Source of the DNA: Effrenium voratum
Lineage: Eukaryota; Sar; Dinophyceae; Suessiales; Symbiodiniaceae
DNA: 64,000 nucleotides
Assembly (NCBI GenBank): GCA_963377175.1
Contig: CAUJNA010002724.1
Span: 801,918 to 865,917, forward strand
Direction of reading: 5' to 3'
Under the pieces are notes generated by a model. It made no database searches and had not been told where the DNA came from. It worked only from the letters and a program-made list of their open reading frames with translations. How positions within the stretch are numbered: position 1 is the stretch's first letter; each line of letters opens with the position of its first letter. Of this stretch, positions 10,723 to 19,783 are shown one piece after another. Made by a program: the position numbers and the translations under genes.

Positions 10723-11439
10723 ATGAATAATAAATATTATTTAAAAGAAGGACGCTTGGGATGCGAGGCTCTGCCGTCGCATCGCAAAGAATGCGATGCT
10801 CCTGCGTCGCGACAATTAAAATCGTACAATCCACTTCATCAAGGTCATAGCGAAATGTATAGAAAAATAATTAATGAAATTCAACAAGAAAAGTCATTAT
10901 TCAAACCTAAATATAATAATAATTTATCTGACACAGAAGGATTAAATAAAGCATATACAAATGGTAAAGGTTTCTTTATTGATGGCAATAAACTATATGT
11001 TGCTGGGACATTTGGTAAGTCTAATATTATATCAAATATTAATGATATTTTAAGTGATATTACAATTCCATTTGGTTTAAGTTCATACAGTGAAAGGTAT
11101 AGAGATATTAGTGATATACTTGATGAAAACCATAATGTAACTGAAGTGATTAGTCATAGTCTTGGAGCATCAGCTTCTTCTAAATATTTACAAAATAACC
11201 TTGATAGAAATATTCGTTTGACAACTTACGGCGCTCCTTTTGTTTCAATGTCAAACAAAAATAATGACAACTACACAAGCCTAAGAAATTTTGGCGACTT
11301 AGTCAGTGTTTTAGACCGAGGCAGTATAACAACAAATAGAGGAGGTTTTAACCCATTAACAAATCATCAGCACTCATTATATGCAGATACAGGTAAAGAT
11401 GTATCAAGAAGTATTGAGCCCGTAAAGGAAATTTTATAG
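10723..11439 (+). CDS. Lipase class 3-like alpha/beta hydrolase
   Basis: 238 residues. The nucleophile elbow is ISHSLGAS with the serine at residue 146, a variant of the usual G-H-S-L-G. The catalytic acid is probably Asp192 in NFGDLVSVLD and the histidine His215 or His217 in NHQHSLY, in the order and spacing of class 3 lipases. Such enzymes hydrolyse acyl esters; in viruses a membrane-penetration or release role is plausible but unproven. Residues about 11-31 derive from a GC-rich inserted double hairpin (10752-10815) that keeps the frame, and may be dispensable. The gene is otherwise intact and AT-rich. It is divergent from the minor capsid gene and followed by a split small basic gene. Confidence 0.75.
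   Translation: MNNKYYLKEGRLGCEALPSHRKECDAPASRQLKSYNPLHQGHSEMYRKIINEIQQEKSLFKPKYNNNLSDTEGLNKAYTNGKGFFIDGNKLYVAGTFGKSNIISNINDILSDITIPFGLSSYSERYRDISDILDENHNVTEVISHSLGASASSKYLQNNLDRNIRLTTYGAPFVSMSNKNNDNYTSLRNFGDLVSVLDRGSITTNRGGFNPLTNHQHSLYADTGKDVSRSIEPVKEIL
10752..10815 (+). repeat. GC-rich double-hairpin insert inside the lipase gene
   Basis: About 64 nt of GC-rich DNA in an otherwise about 30% GC gene. It folds as two similar hairpins: arms GATGCGA and TCGCATC around GGCTCTGCCG, then a related unit with GCGA and TCGC arms around TGCTCCTGCG. The two units share GCTC(C)TGC(C)GTCGC. It adds about 21 residues without breaking the frame, like the palindromic protein-invading elements described in some bacteria and viruses. 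Confidence 0.6.
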
Positions 11440-11451
11440 TATTATAAATAT

Positions 11452-12164
11452 AATGCCTAATAATGATATAAAAAATACTATAAATCCTAAAAAGAAAGTC
11501 AGTTATGATGACATTAAAAAGATTGTAGAAGACGAACCTAATTACTTGAGGAGCGGGTGAACGAAAGCTAGCAGTTGTTGCGTGAGATGGGTCGGTGAAA
11601 GAGTGGATTCATAGGTAGCTTGTGTACAACCAGAGGCCCGATAAGATTCGTAGGATGCGACACGCAAACGCACATGGTGGCGTGGCAAACCTTGAAAAAT
11701 GAAAACAACGAGAGGCGTCAGAAGCTGTCTTAAAGCACCTCTGGGTTCTGCATGCTGCGTGTGCAAAGATTCTTGCGAGGTGGTTTACCGAGAAGACTGA
11801 GGTCTCAAATGAACAAGCTGAATCGGTGGAACATGTAAAAGTTCGTAGCACCAAGTCCAAAACGGGCAAACCGAGACTGCTGAACACTGAGCCACTGCCC
11901 GGGGGGGGGGGATGGACCAGGGAGGAATCGAGCCTGAGACCGGGGGGGGGGGGGGGGGGGGGTCTAAATAATTGATGTTTTTCAATCTTTTCGGCTCAAA
12001 TAATTGAAAAAATCAATCTTTCGGCATTTGAGCCCCTTACCTTGCTTACGCAAGGAGAAACTTCAGCTAGCTAAAGCTAGCTTTCGTGATAAGGTTGAAC
12101 ATAATAATATGAAAAATAAATCTAAAAAGCTATTAAATAAAAAAAATCTAAAAAAGAAGTTATA
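11452..12164 (+). pseudogene. Small basic protein gene split by a 0.5-kb insert
   Basis: The 5' part starts at ATG 11452 (MPNNDIKNTINPKKKVSYDD...) and runs AT-rich to about 11550, where composition changes abruptly and a stop follows at 11558-11560. The 3' part resumes at about 12087 (DKVEHNNMKNKSKKLL...) and ends with a stop at 12164, being Lys-rich like the 5' part. Joined length would be about 60 residues, of unknown function; Lys-rich short proteins of this kind may bind DNA. Confidence that the two parts belong to one gene is moderate and rests on shared composition and position on either side of the insert. Confidence 0.5.
11551..12086. mobile_element. GC-rich insertion with inverted ends (MITE- or SINE-like)
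   Basis: About 535 bp of host-like composition inside the AT-rich element. ACGAAAGCTAGC at 11561-11572 is inverted as GCTAGCTTTCGT at 12076-12087, giving 12-bp terminal inverted repeats, with TGA next to both ends as a possible short target duplication. It has G-runs at about 11900-11910 and 11942-11962. On the minus strand a GGCTCGATTCC (about 11925-11935) close to the tRNA B-box is followed by TCCCTGGTCC, also seen at 30575-30590. No protein-coding capacity is evident. Confidence 0.55.
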
Positions 12165-12240
12165 GATTATTCACACTTTAAAATAAATTAATTTAATAAT
12201 AGAATAATATAAATATTTTCTATTATTAAATATATAAGTT

Positions 12241-14237
12241 ATGGAAACATTAGATATTGAAGATGTTTCAGTTGAAAAGAATTTAAGATTTAAATTAAAA
12301 GATGGCGGTTCTTATGTCCGCTCAAAAGAAAGTAAAAACTTTTATCCGAGTTCGGTAAGTACTTATACCGCTGATACAAATTCGGTAATTAGATTTAACA
12401 TTACTGGACCACCTAATCAATGGTTGTCCTTACCATCTCTATTATTAGGATTTACTCTAAACAACACTGATGCGTCAGCAAGTAATGAACTCAGACCAAT
12501 TGATACAGCCGGTTTCTTTGATAGGGTGCGTGTGTTAATGGGTGATGTCATTGTATGCGATTTAAACTCTCTTTCTCGTGCGAGTACAATGAAAGATGTA
12601 TTAAAATCATCAGAAGAAAAGAGGATTGATGAATCACTGGGTTTCGGGAATACTCTTCTTAATCACGATGGACGGTTTTTAACTTGTGATGCGTCAGCAA
12701 CCTCTTCTACCCAATCAGTCGTTAGAAATGTTACCAATAACAATTTTAGAGGAATTAAAGGAGGTAAAGGTGCTAATGTCTATTTCGATTTAAACTTAAA
12801 ATGCTTTAGGGTTGAGATTTGTGGCTGGTTCAAGGTACCCATTTTTGCGTGTTTAAAGTTGGAGTATTTTGGGGTGGTTGAGGGTTGCCATGACAGGTTG
12901 AGGGGTGATCAGGTTTGGATTGGGATGCAACTTTCAACTCGTCTTGATTTGGGTTGGCCGGGGGTTGAGGGGTCGTGGTATGCAGGTGTGTGTTGTTTTT
13001 TGGTTGGTAGGAAAACTGCAACTTTTTATGCGCCCCTTTAAAACAAATATCAATGTAGGGTTGCTTTTGGACAATTCGAAGAGTATCACCTTGCGATCGA
13101 TCTGTTGTGTTCTTTTTCTAGTCAGATGCCATGTAGTGCATTCGTGATGTTACGCAAGGTAGTCACGTGAGTCTGCCTTTAATTGGGACTCAACATTTGA
13201 GTGTTTTTTGTTTTGTGGTGTTTCCTTCAAAGCCTGGCCTGGGCCCCGACCCTCGTGGTTTCTTTTTAAAACAACCCAAAAGTTGGGGATGGGATGGCAG
13301 AGATTTCCTGCTCCCCAGCTCGGGGCGGATGTTTGGGTCAAGGGAGCCAGATGCTCAGAGGGACTTGAATGTAAGAGAGGCCCAACAGAAACAAACATTG
13401 ACGTGTTGGTGGCGCTGCAGCGGCGCGCGAGACTTGTGAAAACTGGATACCTTTATCTTATTGTCCAATAACAGTTGAATTATATTTAACAAGTGATGTA
13501 TTAAAACCAATTGTTACTAGAACAGGACTTTTTACTGCTTCAAATACGAGTATCACTTGGTCAGTTACAAAACCTTTATTCAAAGGAAATGTCTATACTA
13601 TTGATGATAGCCTTTACGCAGAATATTCAAAATTTTAGAAACTGGTTCTTTACCTATTACTTTTGAAACTGAAACCATGCAAGAACAAACAGCATCTGCT
13701 TCAACTGAAGTATTTACTACAATTGTCCGTAATGTATCTAAATTAAATAAATTGTTTATTTCTTTTTCAAACCCATCAGCAAAAACTTATGTTGGAGGTT
13801 ATGGAGAGCTGTTGAAAGAATATAATCGTATGTATCACCCATTAGGGAATATAACAAATGATGTAGGTATTTATAACCCAGAATATGATTTATCCGCTTC
13901 TTTAGTAGTCGGTAATCAAGTCATACCGAGTCAGGAAATTCAAGGTGTCCGTGAAGCATACGCCCATCTTATGCATTGTTCTGATAAACCAATGTTAGTT
14001 AGAGCAGAAGATTACAGGTCTCACGCTTTTATGTATGGTTTTAATTTACAAAAATTAGAAAGTGCCTTCTACACAGGTTTAAATTTAAAAAATAATTCAA
14101 ACATGGTAGTAAAAATAAAGGCGTTGGATGGTTCAACATTATATACTGAAAATAAAATGGCAGAGAGACTTTACATGCTCATGGTGCACGAATGTATCCT
14201 TGAAATCCGTTCAAATTCTGTAACCTTTTATGATTAA
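12241..14237 (+). pseudogene. Major capsid protein, interrupted by a host repeat and one frameshift
   Basis: The N-terminal part (12241-12808) reads as a PLV-type major capsid protein: SKNFYPSSVSTYTADTNSVIRFNI, then NQWLSLPSLLLGFTL and a long Ser/Thr-rich beta-strand region. The gene is then broken by a repeat (about 12809-13440) that brings a stop at 13039-13041. Capsid coding resumes at about 13444 in the same reading frame, is thrown out of frame near 13635 by a net single-base loss in an A/T run, and continues from about 13640 to the stop at 14237 (C-terminal part YGELLKEYNRMYHPLGNI...). Without insert and frameshift it would be about 450 residues, within the usual range for this family. 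The late-type TCTATTATTA box is at 12219-12228. Double-jelly-roll trimers form the capsid shell. Confidence 0.8.
12809..13440 (+). mobile_element. Host repeat inserted in the capsid gene (copy 1)
   Basis: GC-richer than the surrounding gene and nearly identical to the reverse complement of about 54043-54653, with only a few small differences (for example a 2-nt indel near 13350 and a 1-nt change near 13230). It begins GGTTGAGATTTGTGGCTGG and homology ends at GCTGCAGCGGCGCGCG near 13429; the last 10-15 nt before the capsid frame resumes are not shared. It has no terminal inverted repeats, no clear poly-A tail and no good GT-AG pair restoring the capsid frame. It is probably a short non-autonomous transposon that moved after the virus integrated. 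Confidence 0.85.
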
Positions 14238-16565
14238 ATATAAAATATGATATTATTAATTTTCTAATTACTAATTTAATTAATACAAATATTAATAATA
14301 TTTCATCAAATACAAATTTAATAAATAATTTAAATTCTACTATTACAATTAATTTTAATAATATTTCATCAAATTCTCATTTAATATCTCAATTACAAAC
14401 AGGTTCATTTGATAGTGATTTATATTACAATAAAATAGCAACTAATAATTTATTATCAGAAAAATTAGATACATCAATATTAAATAATACACTAATTCAT
14501 AATATAACAACAACATCGACTTTTAAAATAGCAAATTTTGGAAATTATAATAATTTTTATGAAATGTACAATAATTATTTTGATAGTTATATTTATGGAA
14601 ATTTAAGTGGAGCAACTATGTTTTTAAATCAAAGAGGTTTTGGAGATGTAGAAATTAATAATTCTTCAACTTTTCAAAATGATAAAATATTATTAAATCA
14701 TAATACTACAATATTATCTAATTTACAAGTATCAGGTTTATTTTCGTGTTCGTCTATTTTAGATATAGCAGGTTCTGACGCTAGATATGTTTTACAATCA
14801 GATGGATTAAGTGGATTAATAACGGGAAATACAAATACAATTAATTCAATAATTACAAATGATAGCGCACAGGATGTATCATTAGGTCAAAAGTTAGACA
14901 AAGTTAACACAACTGCGCAAACAGTAAACTCTCCATTAATACTTAGTTTAACAGATAATACTAATCCAATTTTTAGAATCCAGGACGCAGTTAGTAACCA
15001 AAGACTCGAGTTTAAACGAGGATGTCAGTTAGACTCTTATCAAGGGTTAGAAGGTGCTACTCCTTATAGATTATGGTTAGGATGGAATACAGGAGATCTT
15101 ATTATTCGAAGACCTAATAATGCTTCAAGAATTACAATTAATGGTAATGTTCATACTTCGTATAATTTTGCTCAAGCACACGGAACATCATATTTCGAAG
15201 GTGCTGTTTATATGAAAGGAAATTTATTTACAAATAATGATTTTTCAACAGATATTAAAACAAAAATAGATAATCTCAATACTTCAATAAATGGATTAGA
15301 ACCATACTTAGAAACATATACACCAGATGCAATAGAAGGTTTTTATATACATCAAAATAATTTCGTCGCTATTTCTGTTGGCGATATTACTAATGCTAGT
15401 AATCAGTATATGATGTGTGATGGATTAGTGAATAAAACCATTTTTAGTAAACCTATCGATGTCTTAGGAAATATTTATACGAATGCTGATGTTAATTGTG
15501 ATAATGCTAAAATTGCTACTGATGGTAAATTAACAATTGATACAAATTGTGAATTATATCGATATGTTAGCTCTTTTTCATCTTTTGATATGAGGAATAC
15601 TGATGTTAATTCTTCAATTAGATTTATTATTGGAGACCCGGCTGTTCAATCTAATATAGTTGGAGCAGTTAATATTACTAGCGGATGGACTTTTAATACT
15701 GCTACTGCTGATTTTATGGGTAATTTATTTGCAGACGATGTTTATGTTAAAACTAATGGAGCATTAAGAAGCAATCATATAGCGCCTAATGGAGGAACAT
15801 TAGTGACCGTTGATACTAACCTAGCAGTTCAAAATGCATATCTAGCAACAAATACAATACAATCTTTTGATTTAACAACAGTTTCATTTTTAAATGATAT
15901 TTCCATGACTACTGGCACAGACATAAAGCTTGGTACGAGTGAAATATCAACTTATTATGATGGAACTAATTTATCTACAATTGATGTAATATTCAGAACA
16001 TCAAACACAGCTTTTAGAGTTTCAGATAGCTTCAAGTACACCTTCAGTTTTATTATCTATTGATAAGACATTTGGAACAACAGTAAATACTGAAAGTTTT
16101 ACAAATAATGCTCCATCAACTTTTAATGAAAATGTAACAGTTGCAGGAACGAAAAAAATGTTATGTAATTTAATTGAACCATCAACAGGAACTAATATAG
16201 ATTTAACAGCAACAACAGTAACCATCAACGGAACGTTTGTGGATTCATCTGATTCAAGATTGAAATATGATATAGACAATATCAAATCTAATTGTATGAA
16301 TGTTATTAAGAAATTTAAACCGAAGAAGTTTAAGAGACACGATAGAAATGATAACGGTAAAACTCATATAGGATATATAGCAGATGAAGTATTAAAAGCA
16401 ATTCCTAAAGAATTTGAAAATGTTGTTAGTCAAGATAGAGAGTATTTAGGATTAAATTATTTAGTCTTACCAGTGTTAGTTCATAAGGCAGTATTAGAAT
16501 TAAATGATAAAGTAGATAAACTTGAGAAAGAAATTAAGGAATTTAAAAAAGAAAAATCTAAATAA
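14234..16565 (+). pseudogene. Fibre-like protein with C-terminal S74 chaperone domain, frameshifted
   Basis: An open frame runs from 14234 to 16063 (ATG in this frame first at 14564, too far downstream; the true start is lost or out of frame near 14270). It contains Asn/Ser/Thr-rich repetitive segments typical of trimeric beta-helical fibres. Near 16022 the frame shifts and the coding continues to 16565. The end, from about 16250 (SSDSRLKYDI, then KFKRHDRN, HIGYIADE, LNYLVLPVLVHKA), matches the S74 intramolecular chaperone domain, which trimerises fibres and cleaves itself off, usually at the Ser before D-x-R. A C-terminal coiled coil follows. It likely encodes a host-attachment fibre. The late box TCTAATTA is at 14263-14270. 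Confidence 0.75.
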
Positions 16566-16646
16566 TTAAATATAAATATATAAATATTTAAATAAATAAG
16601 TAAATAAATAAATAATTATTATATATAGATATATATATATATATAT

Positions 16647-16961
16647 ATGGACATTGACAGAAAAGTTAAGATAAAAGTATTATTTCAAAATGATAGTATG
16701 AGAGAGAAAATTTGTTACTGTGGTTGTAGAATTACTAAGTTAAATAAAGATGAATTTACATTAGATAAACGCAATAATGAAGAATGTAATTTTAGTCATT
16801 CTAAATTTGATGAATATATTAAAGAATTAAAAAAACAAAGGAGACAAGACAGATTCGACAGATTTATGAATAAGTACGATAAGGTAATAAATCCCATTCT
16901 TTGGGTAGTGATGTTTCCTATTTTAATTCCTTTAAATATTTATTATTGTATTATAATCTAA
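16647..16961 (+). CDS. Hypothetical small membrane protein with Cys-rich N-terminal part
   Basis: 104 residues. ICYCGCRI near residue 22 with a later EECNFSH gives a possible metal site, then a basic stretch (KELKKQRRQDRFDRF) and a hydrophobic C-terminal segment (residues about 82-104, INPILWVVMFPILIPLNIYYCIII) that should span a membrane, with the basic part on the inner side. It is preceded by an (AAAT)n leader. Tail-anchored small proteins of this kind may act at the virion membrane or during entry or exit. Function unknown. Confidence 0.6.
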   Translation: MDIDRKVKIKVLFQNDSMREKICYCGCRITKLNKDEFTLDKRNNEECNFSHSKFDEYIKELKKQRRQDRFDRFMNKYDKVINPILWVVMFPILIPLNIYYCIII

Positions 16962-16974
16962 ATAATAATATATA

Positions 16975-17184
16975 ATGGGTATTGGTCAAAGTAAAAACGA
17001 TGAAAATAACAGTATGGAAGACATTAAGAATTTAAGAGTAGATGAAAAAACAAGAGCGGATACTTTAATCATTAAATCTATTCAAGAATGTGTGGCAAGA
17101 ATAGAAAGATTAGAAAGTCAAAAATCGGACAAACTAATATATAAATTACCAAACTTGCAACTTTGCAACGCTTCATTAATTTAA
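16975..17184 (+). CDS. Small protein with N-myristoylation signal
   Basis: 69 residues, starting MGIGQSKN. Gly2 and Ser6 fit the eukaryotic N-myristoylation signal, so the mature protein may be membrane-anchored. A predicted helix follows (KTRADTLIIKSIQECVARIERLES). The late-type box TCTAAATAA overlaps the preceding gene's stop codon (16957-16965) about 15 nt before the ATG. It ends 29 nt before the convergent ATPase gene, with a stem-loop between them. Function unknown; the location downstream of fibre and capsid genes suggests a virion component. Confidence 0.6.
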   Translation: MGIGQSKNDENNSMEDIKNLRVDEKTRADTLIIKSIQECVARIERLESQKSDKLIYKLPNLQLCNASLI

Positions 17185-17187
17185 ATT

Positions 17188-17218
17188 AATAACATTAAAC
17201 AATAAATTTAATGTTATT
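17188..17218. terminator. Stem-loop at convergent 3' ends (small protein / ATPase)
   Basis: AATAACATTAAA and TTTAATGTTATT form a perfect 12-bp stem with a 7-nt loop, placed exactly between two converging genes and overlapping the ATPase stop. It is similar in form to hairpins at 21491-21514 and 20503-20529, suggesting 3'-end formation as known for mimivirus-like transcripts. Confidence 0.6.
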
Positions 17219-18017
17219 GATTAGTTATTTTCAAATATTGTGAAAACTTTTTCATAAGCATTTTATCAGGGTTCTTTTCTAAAAGGTTAATATACAAAAA
17301 GCTATGAGGTTCATCAGTTGCAGTCTCATATATTTTATAAATTAATTTCTTGCTTTCGTGTAAATTATCACTTCTAACAATTGCTGATAATTCATCTTGT
17401 AATATTTCTATCTCTTTGAAGTTTCTAACTTTATAATAAAACAAATGACTTATATTTACTCTAATAATTGGCGGCACTGTTGATGATTTTTGAAGACTGA
17501 CAAGTGTTGATATTCCACTATGACGACCTCTACAAAATAAAGAATTTAGCAATTTGTTATTTCTTGTTATTGCTGGATTATCAGATACATCATCCAATAT
17601 AACTAATATATTAAATAACTTCTTCATTCCTTGTTTTTTCTGATATTCAATTATTTTATTTTGAGTTTCTATAACTCTTTCTAAATCTTCAACATACATG
17701 ATTCACTATAACTCTTTCTATCCAACATTGAACTCATCCCACCAACACGGTTCTTTATCAGTATCTACTTTCAAACCTTCTTTAATGTATTTTTTAACAG
17801 GCAACCAAATACTATCCAAATTTACTGATGGAGACCAGATAAAAACCCTTTCAAATGCTCCTCTATAAATATCAAGTATCATTGATACAAGTAAAGTTGA
17901 TTTTCCACTTCCAGATGGTCCGACAATCATAGCTCTCATAGGCAATTTAGGGACGACCTCGTGCTTGCTTTGCTTAAAGTCATATTTGATTTCATCAATT
18001 GGTTTTACATCAGGCAT
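17214..18017 (-). pseudogene. A32-like genome-packaging ATPase, interrupted
   Basis: The N-terminal part (18017-17718) has Walker A GPSGSGKS near residue 36 after a short acidic/basic leader; the C-terminal part (17699-17214) has Walker B FNILVILDDV and a polar motif STLVSLQKSS, in the order of the HerA/FtsK-related packaging ATPases of PLVs, virophages and large DNA viruses, which pump DNA into capsids. The two parts are in the same frame but separated by a 33-nt stretch (about 17700-17735) holding three stops (TAG, TAG, TGA). That stretch contains a copy of the AGAAAGAGTTATAG found a little further downstream and is bounded by repeats of TGTTG, so it looks like a local templated insertion. 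Without it the protein is about 255 residues, normal for the family. No late box was found. Confidence 0.85.
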
Positions 18018-18075
18018 AATAAAAATAATATTATAAATACTTATAAAATAAAAAATATAATATAATTATATCATA

Positions 18076-18437
18076 ATGACAATAGAATATATAGAGTCTA
18101 TTAATTTAAGTGAAGTAGATAGTATTCGGAGGATATATAAATTTGGTGATATCTTAGTGCCCGACACTGAACAAATATATTATGATACGATGTTATACTT
18201 TTTATCGGCAATTAAAAACAAAATATCGTAGTATCCAAGTCCTCAATTGAAAATGACAATAACCTAGATTTTAATTTTAGAAAGTTAGTAAATTTTATGA
18301 AAGATTATCCCGATATGTATACAAATGAAATGATAAATAGTGTACAAGAAGTTATTGATATTAATATTAGAGATGTTAGTCTATCAACTGCAATGAAACT
18401 TAGTAAAGAAAATAGTTTAAATACATATTCTATTTAA
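18076..18437 (+). pseudogene. Hypothetical small protein, frameshifted
   Basis: The first part (18076-18231, 51 residues, MTIEYIESINLSEVDSIRRIYKF...) ends at TAG; from about 18230 another frame carries on without a break to 18437 with the same composition (NLDFNFRKLVNFMKDYPDMYTNEMINSVQEV...). A single indel near 18228 would join them into about 120 residues. No domain is recognised. The gene is divergent from the ATPase across about 58 nt of AT-rich DNA. Confidence 0.5.
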
Positions 18438-18664
18438 TATTAAATGGAACATCTTTTTTATGATATGCTGGTAGTGAATATCATAAAAACGGAACAGGTT
18501 TCCATTGCTTCAATCAGTAAGCATTGAAGCTAATTAGTTTGAATTAGTTTGAACCTCGCTTGCGTTGTCCAGTGCAATGAAAACTCCAAGTGCTGTGCCC
18601 CCAATATTCTATTATGCATGAAAATAATAAGATTAATTGTAAATAATTTTCTCCTATTATTTAT
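18438..18664. other. Intergenic stretch with hairpin and GC-richer patch
   Basis: No gene seen. A perfect 8-bp inverted repeat GCTTCAAT (18507-18514) / ATTGAAGC (18523-18530) is followed by a GC-richer 60-nt patch (about 18553-18610), perhaps the scar of a small insertion. An AT-rich leader TTTTCTCCTATTATTTAT precedes the next ATG. Confidence 0.5.
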
Positions 18665-18850
18665 ATGGCTATTATCCATTGCAGTTGTGGTAAAACTTAT
18701 GATGACAAATATTTATTTAAACATCTAAATTCAAAACATCATCAGAAATTTGTAGAACAGAGATGGAATAAAGACGATACGATGAAAAAACTTTATAAGA
18801 AAAGAAAGACAGAAATTAAAAAAAATTATTTATCTTATTATTTTATATGA
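18665..18850 (+). CDS. Small C2H2-type zinc-finger protein
   Basis: 61 residues. CSCGKTYDDKYLFKHLNSKHH gives a Cys-Cys/His-His pattern like a single finger, followed by a very basic tail (KKLYKKRKTEIKKN). Likely binds nucleic acid. It overlaps the start of the next open frame by 4 nt (ATGA), suggesting coupled expression or simply dense packing. Similar single fingers recur in this element (terminal genes, 21515-21900, polymerase N-terminal part). Confidence 0.6.
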   Translation: MAIIHCSCGKTYDDKYLFKHLNSKHHQKFVEQRWNKDDTMKKLYKKRKTEIKKNYLSYYFI

Positions 18851-19035
18851 GTAGGAGTTATTCAGATTATATTTATATAATAAATGAAGTACAACATATA
18901 GAAGATGTTGTTATAACCGATAATAGATTTAAAAGAGTATGCTATTTTGTTTTAGAATTAATTAAGTTTGTGATACAATATATTAAAAATATAAATATTA
19001 ATATAGATGGGAAGGAAAAAAATCAAAAAGAATAA
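18847..19035 (+). CDS. Hypothetical 62-residue protein
   Basis: Short open frame MSRSYSDYIYIINEVQHIED... with Ile/Tyr-rich helical character and a hydrophobic stretch near residues 35-52, ending in a Lys-rich tail. It overlaps the preceding gene by 4 nt and the following gene by 29 nt, which supports it being real in such a compact genome, but there is no family match. It could be a non-coding remnant. Confidence 0.35.
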   Translation: MSRSYSDYIYIINEVQHIEDVVITDNRFKRVCYFVLELIKFVIQYIKNININIDGKEKNQKE

Positions 19036-19366
19036 GACAGAACCAGCTGTTTCTTCATCAACAGATGAAGAAATTCTTAAAGAAGCATCTGTTATTGAGT
19101 TTGCTTGTCCTATGTGCAAAAAGATGTTAGAAATGAAAAATGAATTAGAAATACAAAAGGAAGGAAATTGTAAATGTTCATGTATTCCAACAAGTTTCAA
19201 ATTGAGTAAACAAGATAAAAGGATGAATATTGATAAAACTAAAGACAGTATCAACTTAGAAACTGATGCTCATAACATTACATTTAAATGGGGTAAGGAT
19301 GCAACACTCTCGGAAAATGACGATAACGAAACACAAGAAACTATTAAACAAATGATGAAAAATTAG
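19007..19366 (+). CDS. Zinc-ribbon-like protein
   Basis: 119 residues. A basic start (MGRKKIKKNK) is followed by FACPMCKKMLEM and later CKCSCIP, two Cys pairs about 30 residues apart as in a zinc ribbon. The C-terminal part is charged (ETDAHNITFKWGKDATLSE). Zinc-ribbon proteins often act in transcription or DNA binding, but nothing here shows which. It overlaps the preceding short frame. Confidence 0.6.
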   Translation: MGRKKIKKNKTEPAVSSSTDEEILKEASVIEFACPMCKKMLEMKNELEIQKEGNCKCSCIPTSFKLSKQDKRMNIDKTKDSINLETDAHNITFKWGKDATLSENDDNETQETIKQMMKN

Positions 19367-19396
19367 CATTTAAGGAGTAGATTTAACACCACTTCA

Positions 19397-19450
19397 AACG
19401 CATAAATAAATAAATAAATAAATAAATATATAAATATTTATATAATCATA
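19397..19450 (+). promoter_or_regulatory. AT-rich leader with palindrome, copy 1
   Basis: AACGCATAAATAAATAAATA followed by the 16-bp palindrome ATATAAATATTTATAT (19428-19443), directly before the ATG at 19451. The same arrangement recurs at about 19770-19819 before the next gene, so this looks like a duplicated promoter. Confidence 0.5.
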
Positions 19451-19783
19451 ATGCCAACTATGAATGGAGAAGACCATAGAATTATAACTTTCGACAATGA
19501 AGAAATTGACGACATATTCAATGGTGATGTAAACTTTGCTAAACAATTGAGCGAAGAATACTTTTATTGGTTAGATCCTAAATTCAATGATAAATATTTT
19601 ATGAAAGGTATAACTAAACCGGAAAAATTTGATAAAATGTTGAAGTTTTTTGAAATTACAGGTAGTGATGAAGGTTTAATAAAATTGAAAAATAAAATTG
19701 ATGAAAGACTGTTAGAATATAATTTATTTACATACATAAAATTATATTATTCAGGTAAATTGTATAATAAAACGCATAAATAA
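19451..19783 (+). CDS. Hypothetical acidic/aromatic protein
   Basis: 110 residues, MPTMNGEDHRIITFDNEEIDDIFNGDV..., rich in Asp, Phe, Lys and Tyr, probably globular helical. No motif recognised. It is preceded by the AT-rich leader with a 16-bp palindrome, and the next gene has a duplicate of that leader, overlapping this gene's 3' end. It lies among small genes just before the integrase. Confidence 0.55.
   Translation: MPTMNGEDHRIITFDNEEIDDIFNGDVNFAKQLSEEYFYWLDPKFNDKYFMKGITKPEKFDKMLKFFEITGSDEGLIKLKNKIDERLLEYNLFTYIKLYYSGKLYNKTHK

Noticed and set aside
12809..13440. Capsid-gene insert as an ordinary spliceosomal intron
   Set aside because: No GT-AG pair near the edges restores the capsid sequence cleanly, and a full copy sits elsewhere outside any gene. 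Not fully excluded without RNA data.
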